10,080 nucleotides of DNA from JBHELQ01 sp046262995 (GTDB taxonomy: Bacteria > Actinomycetota > Thermoleophilia > Solirubrobacterales > Thermoleophilaceae), in assembly GCA_046262995.1 (NCBI GenBank), contig JBHELQ010000079.1, positions 1 to 10,080 of the forward strand. Direction: 5' to 3'. How positions within the stretch are numbered: the stretch's first letter is position 1; the number at the start of each line of letters is the position of its first letter. Below the pieces are notes generated by a model. It did not search any database. It saw nothing but the letters and a program-made list of their open reading frames with translations, and was not told where the DNA came from. The position numbers and the translations under genes were made by a program. This document shows positions 1 to 7,303 of the stretch, piece by piece.

Positions 1-1
1 G

Positions 2-889
2 GCGCAGAACCTGGGGGTCGACCCCGCCGATCGCTGGCTGTGCCCGCTGCCGCTCCACCACGTGGGCGGGCTCGCGGTGCTGCTGCGCTCCGCGATCTAC
101 GCCACCACGGCCCTGGTCCACGAGCGCTTCGACGCCGGGGGCGCGAAGGACTGCCTGGAGGCGGGGGAGGCGACGCTCGCCTCGCTCGTGCCGACCATGC
201 TGGCCCGCCTGCGTGAAGACGGGCTCGCCGGGGCGCCGCGCCTGCGCGCGATCCTGCTCGGTGGCGGCCCGGCGCCGCGGGAGCTCGTCGACTGGGCGGA
301 GGCGGCCGGGCTTCCCGTGAGGCTCACCTACGGGATGACCGAGACGGCGTCGCAGGTCGCCACGGCCGACCCCGGCGAGCGCGCCGGCACGCCGCTGCCG
401 GGCGTCGAGCTGCGAATCGGCCCACGCGGCGAGATCCTGGTGCGCGGGCCGATGGTGGCCCCCGGTGCGCCGTCGGGGGACGGCTGGCTCCACACGGGGG
501 ACCGCGGCCGCCTGGACGAAGCCGGAAAGCTGCACGTCGACGGCCGCCTGGGCAACGTGATCGTCACCGGCGGCGAGAACGTTGCCGCCGAGGAGGTCGA
601 GGAGGCGCTGCTCGCGCACCCGGCCGTCGACGACGCCGCGGTCGTCGGCCTACCCGACCCCGAGTGGGGGGAGGCGGTGTCGGCGTTCGTGGTGCTCGGG
701 CGCCCGGCGTCGGCCGACGAGCTGATCGCCTGGTGCCGCGAGCGGCTGGCTCCGCACAAGCTGCCGAAGCGGGTGGAGCAGGTGCCCGGGCTTCCGCGCA
801 GCCCGGCCGGCAAGCTGCTGCGCGACGAGCTTCTACCGCCTAGCCGGGCTTCGTCGCGGCCTGGATCCCGCCGCCAGGAATCGTCCTGA
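2..889 (+). CDS. menE: o-succinylbenzoate-CoA ligase (MenE-like), 5' truncated by window edge
   Basis: This is the C-terminal 295 residues of an acyl-adenylate-forming (ANL) enzyme; the reading frame is open from base 2 and the start lies before the window. MenE activates o-succinylbenzoate with ATP and CoA in menaquinone synthesis (cytosol). Visible motifs, numbered from the first full codon: PLPLHHVGG (15-23), close to the MenE PLFHxSG stretch; YGMTET at 110-115 (adenine/acyl pocket); GWLHTGD at 161-167 with the ATP-ribose-binding Asp167; the hinge region GRLGNVIVTGGENV from 181; and PRSPAGK ending in the adenylation Lys271. The N-terminal phosphate-binding loop is outside the window. The last ~18 residues (Ser/Arg-rich) extend past the usual MenE end and lie antisense to the 3' end of the methyltransferase gene. 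Family membership is certain. The MenE assignment rests on similarity to the Bacillus-type sequence around 15-40; another short acyl-CoA ligase is possible. Confidence 0.85.
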   Translation, partial: AQNLGVDPADRWLCPLPLHHVGGLAVLLRSAIYATTALVHERFDAGGAKDCLEAGEATLASLVPTMLARLREDGLAGAPRLRAILLGGGPAPRELVDWAEAAGLPVRLTYGMTETASQVATADPGERAGTPLPGVELRIGPRGEILVRGPMVAPGAPSGDGWLHTGDRGRLDEAGKLHVDGRLGNVIVTGGENVAAEEVEEALLAHPAVDDAAVVGLPDPEWGEAVSAFVVLGRPASADELIAWCRERLAPHKLPKRVEQVPGLPRSPAGKLLRDELLPPSRASSRPGSRRQESS

Positions 890-1886
890 AGCGGATCGCG
901 CGCTTCGGCTCCAGCCCGGCGTCGCGCTGCCAGGAGGCCATCTCCCGCGGCGACCAGGTCCCCGACTGGCTCGTCAGCGCGAAGTAGAACTCGAGCAGGG
1001 CGGGCATCTCGCCGCCGTCGCCGGGAGCCTGCGGCCGGAAGGCGTCGATGATCGCGTAGACGCCGCCGGGGCGGAGCGCCCGCGAGACACGCTCGGCGAG
1101 CCGGCGGTTCTGCTCGTCGCTGAAGTGGTGGACGAGCTGGACGATCAGGACCACGTCCCAGTCCTGCTCGCCGAGGTCGTCCTCCAGGGCGTTGCCCGGG
1201 CGGTGAACCACGCGCTCGCCCATCTCCTCCTCGGCCAGCAGCGGGGCGGCGTGCTCGATCGCATCGGGAAGGTCGAGCACCACGGCGCGCAGCTGCTCGT
1301 AGCGGCGGCAGAGGGCGACCGAGTAGTAGCCGTGGGAGCCGCCGATGTCCAGCACGTCCTTCGCGCCCTTCGGCACGGGGAGCCGCCGGACGCCCTCGGT
1401 CGAGAAGGGCCGGGCCATGGAGCGCATGCCGCGCTGGTAGAGCCTCCACTCCCCGCCGTCGAGCGTCGAGTGCAGCTCGAGCGGCCGCCCGCTGCGGATG
1501 TACTCCTCGCTGCGACCGATCAGGTCCCACTCGTAGAACTGGAACTCGAGCTTGTCGGCCAGCGAGTCCGGACTTTCTCGCAGGAGCCACTTGCTGGCCA
1601 TGGGGGTCAGCTCGTAGCGCCCGCCGTCCTCCTTCAGGTAGTCGGCGGCCGCCAGCGCGAACAGCAGCTTTCCGGTGGCGTGCGCGTCCGTGCCACAGCG
1701 GCCGGCGACCTGTTCGGCGTCGGCGGGGCCGTCGTCGAGCGCCTCGAACACGCCGAGCTTGACGCCGGCCATGACCAGGCGCGCCAGCGTGAACGCCATC
1801 TGGGTTTCGATCAGCGGCTGCGGAGCGAGGTTCAGCCGCGCCACGACTCGTTCGATCGGGCCCTCCGGGATTGCGCCCACACGCAT
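840..1886 (-). CDS. SAM-dependent methyltransferase, O-methyltransferase (dimerising, acetylserotonin-OMT-like) family
   Basis: The product is 348 aa with the two-part layout of class I small-molecule O-methyltransferases. The N-terminal part, about residues 15-100, is a winged-helix dimerisation domain (FTLARLVMAGVKLGVFEAL, then DAEQVAGRCGTD and the RYELTP wing). The Rossmann SAM domain follows, with motif I DIGGSHG at 180-186, an acidic post-I strand AVVLDLPDA, and motif VQLVHHFSD with His253-His254. A methyl transfer to a hydroxyl or similar group on a small molecule is inferred; the substrate is unknown. Next to menE a quinone methylation step is tempting, but the sequence is not MenG/UbiE-like. 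The ATG at 1886 is chosen because conserved sequence begins just after it and a TAGAGT box lies 7 nt upstream; the 41-residue upstream extension of the frame runs antisense through ilvC. Its 3' end overlaps menE by 50 bp, convergently. No signal peptide or membrane segment is seen. Confidence 0.85.
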   Translation of the reverse strand: MRVGAIPEGPIERVVARLNLAPQPLIETQMAFTLARLVMAGVKLGVFEALDDGPADAEQVAGRCGTDAHATGKLLFALAAADYLKEDGGRYELTPMASKWLLRESPDSLADKLEFQFYEWDLIGRSEEYIRSGRPLELHSTLDGGEWRLYQRGMRSMARPFSTEGVRRLPVPKGAKDVLDIGGSHGYYSVALCRRYEQLRAVVLDLPDAIEHAAPLLAEEEMGERVVHRPGNALEDDLGEQDWDVVLIVQLVHHFSDEQNRRLAERVSRALRPGGVYAIIDAFRPQAPGDGGEMPALLEFYFALTSQSGTWSPREMASWQRDAGLEPKRAIRFRTIPGGGIQAATKPG

Positions 1887-1913
1887 TGCCGCGACTCTAG
1901 CCGCCGCTAAAGT
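1886..1913 (+). promoter_or_regulatory. Putative ilvC promoter (TTGCCG-N16-TAAAGT)
   Basis: TTGCCG at 1886-1891 and TAAAGT at 1908-1913 are spaced by 16 bp, and the box ends 9 nt before the ilvC GTG at 1923. No Shine-Dalgarno precedes ilvC, so a leaderless or nearly leaderless transcript is likely. The -35 half touches the first base of the opposite gene's start codon, and the -10 lies 8 bp from the facing methyltransferase -10. Confidence 0.5.
1894..1899 (-). promoter_or_regulatory. -10-like box for the methyltransferase gene
   Basis: On the minus strand TAGAGT (TANNNT type) is followed by 7 nt and then the ATG at 1886. There is no Shine-Dalgarno in the 36-bp gap. The spacing would put the transcript start at or within a base or two of the start codon, i.e. 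a leaderless mRNA. No convincing -35 box is visible. Seen in sequence; promoter function is inferred. Confidence 0.45.
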
Positions 1914-1922
1914 GCCGCGCTC

Positions 1923-2912
1923 GTGATCTACGACAAGGACGCGGACCTCTCGAAGCTCGACGGCAAGACCGTGGCCGTGCTGGGCTACGGCTCCCAGGGC
2001 CATGCCCACGCCCTGAACCTGAAGGACTCCGGCGTCGAGGTGGTGGTTGGCCTGCGGGAGGGCTCCTCATCGGCCGACAAGGCGAAGTCGGACGGGCTGC
2101 GCGTCCTGTCGCTCGCGGACGCGGCCAGCGAGGGCGACGTCGTGATGATCCTGCTGCCGGACGAGAAGCAGGCCGAGCTCTACGAAGCCGAGATCCGAGA
2201 CGGCATAGCCCCCGGGAACCTGCTCATGTTCGCCCACGGCTTCTCGATCCACTTCGGGCAGATCGAGCCGGGACCCGAGGTGGACGTCGGCATGGTCGCC
2301 CCCAAGGGGCCGGGACACCTGGTCCGGCGCCAGTTCCTTGAGGGCAACGGCGTGCCGGGGCTGATCGCGGTCCACCAGGACGCCGGCGGCAAGGCGCGCG
2401 AGCTGGTGCTCGCCTACGCCAGGGGGATCGGCTGCACCCGTGCGGGCGTGATCGAGACGAGCTTCAAGGAGGAGACCGAGACCGATCTCTTCGGCGAGCA
2501 GGCGGTTTTGTGCGGTGGAGTCACCGAACTGGTCCGTGCCGGCTACGAGACGCTGGTCGAGGCGGGCTACGACCCACGGCTCGCCTACTTCGAGTGCCTG
2601 CACGAGCTCAAGCTGATCGTCGACCTGATGTACGAGAAGGGCATCTCCGGCATGCGCTACTCGATCTCGAACACAGCCGAGTACGGCGACCTGACCCGCG
2701 GCAGGAAGGTGATCGGCGAACCCACGCGCGAGGCGATGAAGAAGATCCTGGGCGACATCCAGTCGGGCGACTTCGCAAGGGAGTGGATCGCCGAGAACCG
2801 CGCCGGGCAGGAGAACTTCCAGCGGCTCCGCGAGGAGCAGAAGGACCATCAGATCGAGCGCGAGGGACGCGAGCTGCGCAACATGATGGATTGGATCGAG
2901 ACGGACTTCTGA
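1923..2912 (+). CDS. ilvC: Ketol-acid reductoisomerase (class I, NADPH-type)
   Basis: The 329-aa product matches class I KARI along its length. The enzyme isomerises and reduces 2-acetolactate or 2-aceto-2-hydroxybutyrate to the dihydroxy acids of valine/leucine and isoleucine synthesis, using NADPH and Mg2+ in the cytosol. The N-terminal start MIYDKDADLSKLDGK is family-typical. GYGSQGHAH (21-29) is the dinucleotide-binding loop; the REGSSS stretch (45-50) has the Arg/Ser loop normal for NADPH preference; MFAHGFSIHFG carries the catalytic-site His. Metal ligands are visible as Asp188 and Glu192 (ETDLFGEQ) and Glu224 and Glu228 (FECLHE). The GTG at 1923 is chosen because the conserved N-terminus starts exactly there and a -10-like box sits 9 nt upstream. 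It is separated here from ilvB/ilvN, which usually precede it. The next gene starts only 11 nt after its stop, so read-through co-transcription is likely. Confidence 0.97.
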   Translation: MIYDKDADLSKLDGKTVAVLGYGSQGHAHALNLKDSGVEVVVGLREGSSSADKAKSDGLRVLSLADAASEGDVVMILLPDEKQAELYEAEIRDGIAPGNLLMFAHGFSIHFGQIEPGPEVDVGMVAPKGPGHLVRRQFLEGNGVPGLIAVHQDAGGKARELVLAYARGIGCTRAGVIETSFKEETETDLFGEQAVLCGGVTELVRAGYETLVEAGYDPRLAYFECLHELKLIVDLMYEKGISGMRYSISNTAEYGDLTRGRKVIGEPTREAMKKILGDIQSGDFAREWIAENRAGQENFQRLREEQKDHQIEREGRELRNMMDWIETDF

Positions 2913-2923
2913 TCCGCCTGAGG

Positions 2924-4441
2924 GTGCGCCGCGCGCTCGTCCTCCTCTGCCTGCTCGCCGCCGCGCTGACGCTGGCCGCCCCGGCGAGCGCGCGGGTGCG
3001 GCGCGCTCCCGTAGTGGTGGTCGTGCTCGACGAGTTCCCGACCACGTCGCTGCTCGGCGCGCACGGCAGGATCGACCGCGTGCGCTACCCGAACTTCGCG
3101 GCCCTGGCCGGCGACGCCACCTGGTTCCGCAACGCCACGACCGTGGGCGACGCCACCTCCGCCGCGGTCCCCGCGATCCTCGACGGCCGCCAGCACCGCT
3201 GGGTGCACGAGCGGTATGCCCACGCGCCCAGGCGCAACCTGCTGACCCTGCTCGCCCGGCGAGGGTGGGCCGTGCGCGCCCACGAGGACGGCCGGGTCTG
3301 CCAGCGACGCTTCTGCGGCCCCCCAAGGCCGGCGCGCTACTACGTCGTGCGAAGGCGAGCGCCCCGGTTCGAGGACTTCGTGCGCTCGATCGTCCCAACC
3401 GCCCGCAGGAGGCTCTACTACGGGCACTTCCTCCTCCCGCACGTACCCTGGACCGACCTGCCGTCGGGACGCCACTACCTGCACGGCGTGGCCCTGCCGA
3501 TCCGGAACTTCGGCTTCCAACGCTTTCCCAGCGATCCCGGCCTGGTGTACCTGGCCTGGGAGCGCCACCTGCTGCAGGCGATGGCCGTGGACCGACTGAT
3601 CGGCCATCTGCTGGCCCGGCTGCGCGCCACCGGCCTCTACGACCGCTCGCTGATCGTCGTCACGGCGGATCACGGCATCTCGTTCCGCCCGGGCCAACGG
3701 GACCGGCGAACCGTGACCCACAGGAACGTCGACGACATCGCGCCGGTGCCGCTGTTCATCAAGCGCCCGGGCCGGCACCGAGGCCGGAGGAGCCGCGCGT
3801 TCGCCCGCACCACCGACATCCTGCCCACGATCGCCGACATCCTCGACGTGCGGGTGCCCTGGAGGACGGCGGGCCGCTCGGCGTTCTCGCGAGCCGTGCG
3901 TCGCCGGCACACGGTCAGGCTCGCGGGCCGGGCCTTCCACGAGCCCGTCGTGAAGCTCTCGACCCGGCGCTTCGCGCGCCGCTGGCGCCGCCGGATCCGG
4001 GCACAGCATGGGCTCTTCGGGCTCGGTCCGAGCGGTCTCTACAGGCTCGGGCCGAATCGCTGGCTCGTGGGCCGGCGGCTCGTCCGGAGCGCCGGCGGCC
4101 TCAGGCTGGCAGGCAGCCCGGTCCTGGGCTCGCGTATCCACGCGCATCTCAACTCGACGGGCGACCTGACGAACGTGCGCTTCGCAAGCGGGTTCGTCCC
4201 GGCCCTGATCACGGGCGTCATGTCGAGACATCGGGGACGGGTCCACCGCGGCATCGCGCTCGCCGTCAACGGGCGCGTGGTCGCCGTGGCGCGTACCTTC
4301 TACCTGCGCGGCAGCCCGCGCGAGAGCTTCGCCGCGCTGGTGCCGGAGTCGGCGTTCCATGCCGGTCGCAACCAGGTGACCGTGCTGTCCGCCAGACGGC
4401 GCGGGCGCCGACTTCGCGTGCGCTCGCTCGGCGGTATCTGA
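2924..4441 (+). CDS. Secreted alkaline-phosphatase/sulfatase-superfamily hydrolase
   Basis: From the GTG at 2924 the product is 505 aa with a clear Sec signal peptide: Arg2-Arg3, a hydrophobic core to about residue 19, and a PASA cleavage site after Ala23. The mature part begins with VVVVVLDEFP, where Asp36 is the likely first metal ligand. The nucleophile region NATTVGDATSAAVPAI (70-85) offers Thr78 or Ser79. TADHG holds metal ligands Asp249 and His250, and THRN has His266 as a third candidate. The Cys-x-Pro-x-Arg motif of formylglycine sulfatases is absent, so a phosphatase, phosphodiesterase or phosphotransferase activity on an extracellular substrate is at least as likely as sulfatase. 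The last ~190 residues after VPWRTAG are very Arg-rich and unassigned. GTG 2924 is the first start codon giving a normal signal peptide; GAGG touches it, so initiation probably depends on coupling to ilvC. Substrate and role are unknown. Confidence 0.78.
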   Translation: MRRALVLLCLLAAALTLAAPASARVRRAPVVVVVLDEFPTTSLLGAHGRIDRVRYPNFAALAGDATWFRNATTVGDATSAAVPAILDGRQHRWVHERYAHAPRRNLLTLLARRGWAVRAHEDGRVCQRRFCGPPRPARYYVVRRRAPRFEDFVRSIVPTARRRLYYGHFLLPHVPWTDLPSGRHYLHGVALPIRNFGFQRFPSDPGLVYLAWERHLLQAMAVDRLIGHLLARLRATGLYDRSLIVVTADHGISFRPGQRDRRTVTHRNVDDIAPVPLFIKRPGRHRGRRSRAFARTTDILPTIADILDVRVPWRTAGRSAFSRAVRRRHTVRLAGRAFHEPVVKLSTRRFARRWRRRIRAQHGLFGLGPSGLYRLGPNRWLVGRRLVRSAGGLRLAGSPVLGSRIHAHLNSTGDLTNVRFASGFVPALITGVMSRHRGRVHRGIALAVNGRVVAVARTFYLRGSPRESFAALVPESAFHAGRNQVTVLSARRRGRRLRVRSLGGI

Positions 4442-4468
4442 GCCCCGGGGACCCGGGAACCCGTTCGC

Positions 4469-4474
4469 TATTCT
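4469..4474 (+). promoter_or_regulatory. -10-like box before the aminotransferase-serA genes
   Basis: TATTCT lies 10 nt before the ATG at 4485 in a 43-bp gap that has no Shine-Dalgarno; the rest of the gap is G/C-rich. It matches the TANNNT box and spacing seen before ilvC and the leuA leader. It suggests that the aminotransferase-serA-osmC group has its own near-leaderless transcript. No -35 box is recognised. Confidence 0.45.
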
Positions 4475-4484
4475 CGCCCGGCCC

Positions 4485-5669
4485 ATGGCCGATCCGTACA
4501 TCACCGACCATCTCATGACCGCCGGGCCCACGCCCCTGCCGCCGGCCGTGTCGCAGGTGATGGCGGAGCCGATGCTCTACCACCGCGCGCCGGCGTTCAT
4601 CGAGGTCTACGCGCGCGCGCTCGAGCGCCTCAAGCGCGTCTTCGGGACCCGCAACGAGGTGCTCATGTTCGCGGCGTCCGGCAGCGGCGCCATGGAGTCG
4701 GCCGTGGCCAACCTGGCGCGTCCGGGCGAGCCCGCGCTCGTCGCCTCCTGCGGCAAGTTCGGCGAGCGCTGGGCCGAGCTGTGCGACGCCTACGGCGCGG
4801 ACACGGCCCACTTCCGGGCAGGCTGGGGCAACAGGGTCGAGCCGCAGGAGCTCGATCGCGAGCTGGAGCAGAACCCGGGAGCGAAGCTCGTCTTCACTAC
4901 CGCGTCGGAGACCTCGACCGGGGTGGTCAACGACGTTCAGGCGCTCACCGAGGTGGCCCACCGTCACGGCGCGCTGATCGCGGTTGACGCCGTGTCCGGG
5001 CTGGGCGCCGTGCCGCTGCCCCAGGACGAGTGGGGCGTCGACGTCGTCGTGGCCGGTTCGCAGAAGGCGCTGATGTCGCCCCCCGGGCTGGCCTTCGCCT
5101 CACCCAACGATGCCGCGCTCGCGCACGCGGCCGAGTCGCCGGGTCGGCGCTACTACTTCGACTGGCAGCGCACGGCGGAGGGCCAGCGCAATGACCCGCC
5201 AGACAGCCCGTTCACGCCGGCGGTCGGCTTGGTCCGCGCGCTCGACGTGGCGCTCGGCCTGATCGAGCAGGAGGGCCTGGAACAGGTGTATGAGCGTCAT
5301 CGCCTGCTCGGCCATGCCACGCGCCAGGCCGCGCGCGCGCTCGAGCTCGAGCTGTTCGGGCAAGAGGACGAGAACGCCAACGTGGTCACCGCGATCAAGC
5401 TTCCCGGCGCGATCGACGGCTCCAAGGTCCCGCAGCTGATGCGCGACCGCTACCGCGTCACCATCGCCGGCGGGCAGGGCGAGCTCAAGGGGAAGATCGC
5501 GCGCATCGCGCACTGCGGGTACTTCGGCGCGTTCGACATCGTCGTCGCCATCTCGGCGCTCGAGCTGACCCTGCGCGAGCTCGGCCACGACCTGGAGCTC
5601 GGTGCCGGCGTCGGCGCGGCCCAGCGGGCCTTCCTCGAGGCCGGCCTACCGCTGCCGGCGCCGGCGTGA
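4485..5669 (+). CDS. Class V PLP aminotransferase (alanine/serine-glyoxylate type), probable phosphoserine aminotransferase substitute
   Basis: The 394-aa product is a fold-type I, class V aminotransferase of the alanine-glyoxylate/serine-pyruvate group. MTAGPTPLPPAV near the N-terminus is the substrate-loop signature. ASGSGAMES binds the cofactor phosphate region. TTASETSTGVVND is typical of the group. VDAVSGLGA holds the Asp that contacts the PLP ring nitrogen. VVAGSQKALMSPPG carries the Schiff-base Lys194. The C-terminal part includes RYRVTIAGGQGELKGKIARIAHCG, where the last Arg is the expected carboxylate contact. Its stop overlaps the serA start (GTGA, 5666-5669), so the two are translationally coupled. 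With serA directly downstream and no serC in view, the likely reaction is transamination of 3-phosphohydroxypyruvate to phosphoserine. Glyoxylate transamination is the alternative. Start: ATG with a -10-like box 10 nt upstream. Confidence 0.9.
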   Translation: MADPYITDHLMTAGPTPLPPAVSQVMAEPMLYHRAPAFIEVYARALERLKRVFGTRNEVLMFAASGSGAMESAVANLARPGEPALVASCGKFGERWAELCDAYGADTAHFRAGWGNRVEPQELDRELEQNPGAKLVFTTASETSTGVVNDVQALTEVAHRHGALIAVDAVSGLGAVPLPQDEWGVDVVVAGSQKALMSPPGLAFASPNDAALAHAAESPGRRYYFDWQRTAEGQRNDPPDSPFTPAVGLVRALDVALGLIEQEGLEQVYERHRLLGHATRQAARALELELFGQEDENANVVTAIKLPGAIDGSKVPQLMRDRYRVTIAGGQGELKGKIARIAHCGYFGAFDIVVAISALELTLRELGHDLELGAGVGAAQRAFLEAGLPLPAPA

Positions 5670-7291
5670 GCACCGGCGAGCGCGCGCGGGTCCTGGTCAA
5701 GGAGAAGATCGGGGAGTCGGGCGTCCGGCTCCTCCGCGACGCGGGCTTCGAGGTCGAGCTCGGCGTCGACTGGTCACAGGAAGAGCTCGAGCGGCGGATC
5801 GGCGACTTCGACGGCATCCTGATCCGCTCGGGCACGAAGCTCGACGCGGGCCTGCTCGGCAGGGCCACCCGCCTGCGCGCGGTCGGGCGCGCGGGCGTGG
5901 GGGTCGACAACGTCGACGTGGAGGCGGCCACCAACCAGGGAGTGGTGGTGGCGAACGCGCCCCAGTCGAACGTGATCACGGCCGCGGAGCACACGATGGC
6001 CCTGCTGCTGGCGCTGGCCCGGAAGGTGCCCCAGGCCCACGCCACCCTGACCGGCGGCGAGTGGGAGCGCTCGCGCTTCAGCGGCGTCGAGCTCTACGAG
6101 AAGTCGCTCGGGGTCCTCGGCTTCGGCCGGGTCGGCCAGCTCGTCGCCCAGCGCGCGCTCGGCTTCGGAATGCGGGTGATCGCCTTTGACGCGTACGTCG
6201 GGGAGGAGCGCTTCAGGGACATGGGCGTGGAGCGGGCGGGAAGCTCGGACGAGCTCTACGCCGCGGCGGACTTCGTCACGATCCACCTGCCCCGCACGCC
6301 CGACACGCAGGACTGGCTCGACGAGCAGGCGTTCTCGAAGATGAAGGACGGCGTGCGCGTGATCAACGTCGCGCGCGGTGGCCTGCTCGTCGAGGACGCC
6401 CTCAAGGCCGCGCTCGACTCCGGGAAGGTGGCGGGCGCCGCACTCGACGTCTTCCGCGACGAGCCCGTCACCGAGCACCCGCTGTTCGGCTATCCCAACG
6501 TCGTCGTGACGCCGCACCTGGGCGCATCGACGGCAGAGGCCACCGACCGTGCCGGGTTCCAGGCGGCCGAGCAGGTCGTGGCGGCGCTGAGCGGCGGGGT
6601 CGTCACCAGCGCGATCAACCTGCCGGCCGTGGCGGCCGAGGACCTGGAGGCGCTCGGCGCGTTCCTGCCGCTGTGCCGGCATCTCGGGCGAATCGGGGTC
6701 GCCCTGGCAGAGGGCACCTCGGTCGACGAGTTGGACGTCGAGTACCTGGGGCACGTGGCCGAGCGGGACACGCGCTTCCTGACCGTCCAGGTGTTGAAGG
6801 GCGCCCTGGCCGGCCACACCGAAGAGGACGTGAACGACGTGAACGCGCCCGCCATCGCGGAACAGCGCGGCATCGCGGTCGCGGAGACGAGCCGCCCGCA
6901 CGCGCGTGACTTCACGGACCTCGTGAGGGTCGAGGTCGTGAGTGGCGGCGGTCGCTCACGCGTGGTGGGCACGGTGCTCGGCCGCCGCAACCGGCCGCAC
7001 CTGCTCGAGGCGTGGGGATCGCGCTTCAACGTGCAGCTCGAGGACCACCTGGCCGTCTTCCGCTACCTCGACCGCCCGGGCATGATCGGTCGCGTCGGCT
7101 CCGTGCTGGGGGAGGGGGGCATCAACATCATCTCGGCCGCGGTGGGGCGCGGACCCGACGAGGAGGAGGGCGCCCCCGCCGGCGCCGAGGCCACGATGAT
7201 CGTCACGGCCGACTCCCGCGTCCCGCAGGGGCTGGTGGACCGGCTGGTCGAGGGCGAGGGCTTCATCGCCGGTCGCACCGTGAGCCTCTGA
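5666..7291 (+). CDS. serA: D-3-phosphoglycerate dehydrogenase (long form with ACT domain)
   Basis: The 541-aa enzyme oxidises 3-phosphoglycerate to 3-phosphohydroxypyruvate with NAD+, the first step of serine synthesis. Domain order: N-terminal substrate-binding part with RAGVGVDNVD; NAD-binding Rossmann domain with GFGRVG at 152-157; catalytic Arg237 (VARGGLL), Glu266 (FRDEPVTEHP) and His284 (TPHLGAST); an intervening domain of about 130 residues; and a C-terminal ACT domain from about residue 460 (YLDRPGMIGRVGSVL). The ACT domain normally mediates serine feedback inhibition. Here it carries a short acidic insert (GPDEEEGAPAGAEA) between its second and third strands, making it slightly longer than usual. 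GTG 5666 overlaps the preceding stop by 4 nt and has no Shine-Dalgarno of its own, which indicates translational coupling. Confidence 0.96.
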   Translation: MSTGERARVLVKEKIGESGVRLLRDAGFEVELGVDWSQEELERRIGDFDGILIRSGTKLDAGLLGRATRLRAVGRAGVGVDNVDVEAATNQGVVVANAPQSNVITAAEHTMALLLALARKVPQAHATLTGGEWERSRFSGVELYEKSLGVLGFGRVGQLVAQRALGFGMRVIAFDAYVGEERFRDMGVERAGSSDELYAAADFVTIHLPRTPDTQDWLDEQAFSKMKDGVRVINVARGGLLVEDALKAALDSGKVAGAALDVFRDEPVTEHPLFGYPNVVVTPHLGASTAEATDRAGFQAAEQVVAALSGGVVTSAINLPAVAAEDLEALGAFLPLCRHLGRIGVALAEGTSVDELDVEYLGHVAERDTRFLTVQVLKGALAGHTEEDVNDVNAPAIAEQRGIAVAETSRPHARDFTDLVRVEVVSGGGRSRVVGTVLGRRNRPHLLEAWGSRFNVQLEDHLAVFRYLDRPGMIGRVGSVLGEGGINIISAAVGRGPDEEEGAPAGAEATMIVTADSRVPQGLVDRLVEGEGFIAGRTVSL

Positions 7292-7303
7292 GAAGATCGA
7301 TCC

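Noticed and set aside
1887..2009. Upstream extension of the methyltransferase frame to a start at 2009
   Set aside because: The extra 41 residues run antisense through the conserved ilvC N-terminus and lack family similarity; ATG 1886 fits the promoter box and family length.
4443..4462. GC palindromes CCCCGGGG and CCCGGG after the sulfatase-like gene as a terminator
   Set aside because: They have no loop space and no T-tract; short G/C palindromes are common in this composition.
2849..4531. Long minus-strand open frame opposite the sulfatase-like gene, and a + frame at 3265-4518
   Set aside because: Low-complexity Arg/Pro/Ala-rich translations with no domain; the signal peptide and metal motifs support the 2924-4441 frame instead.
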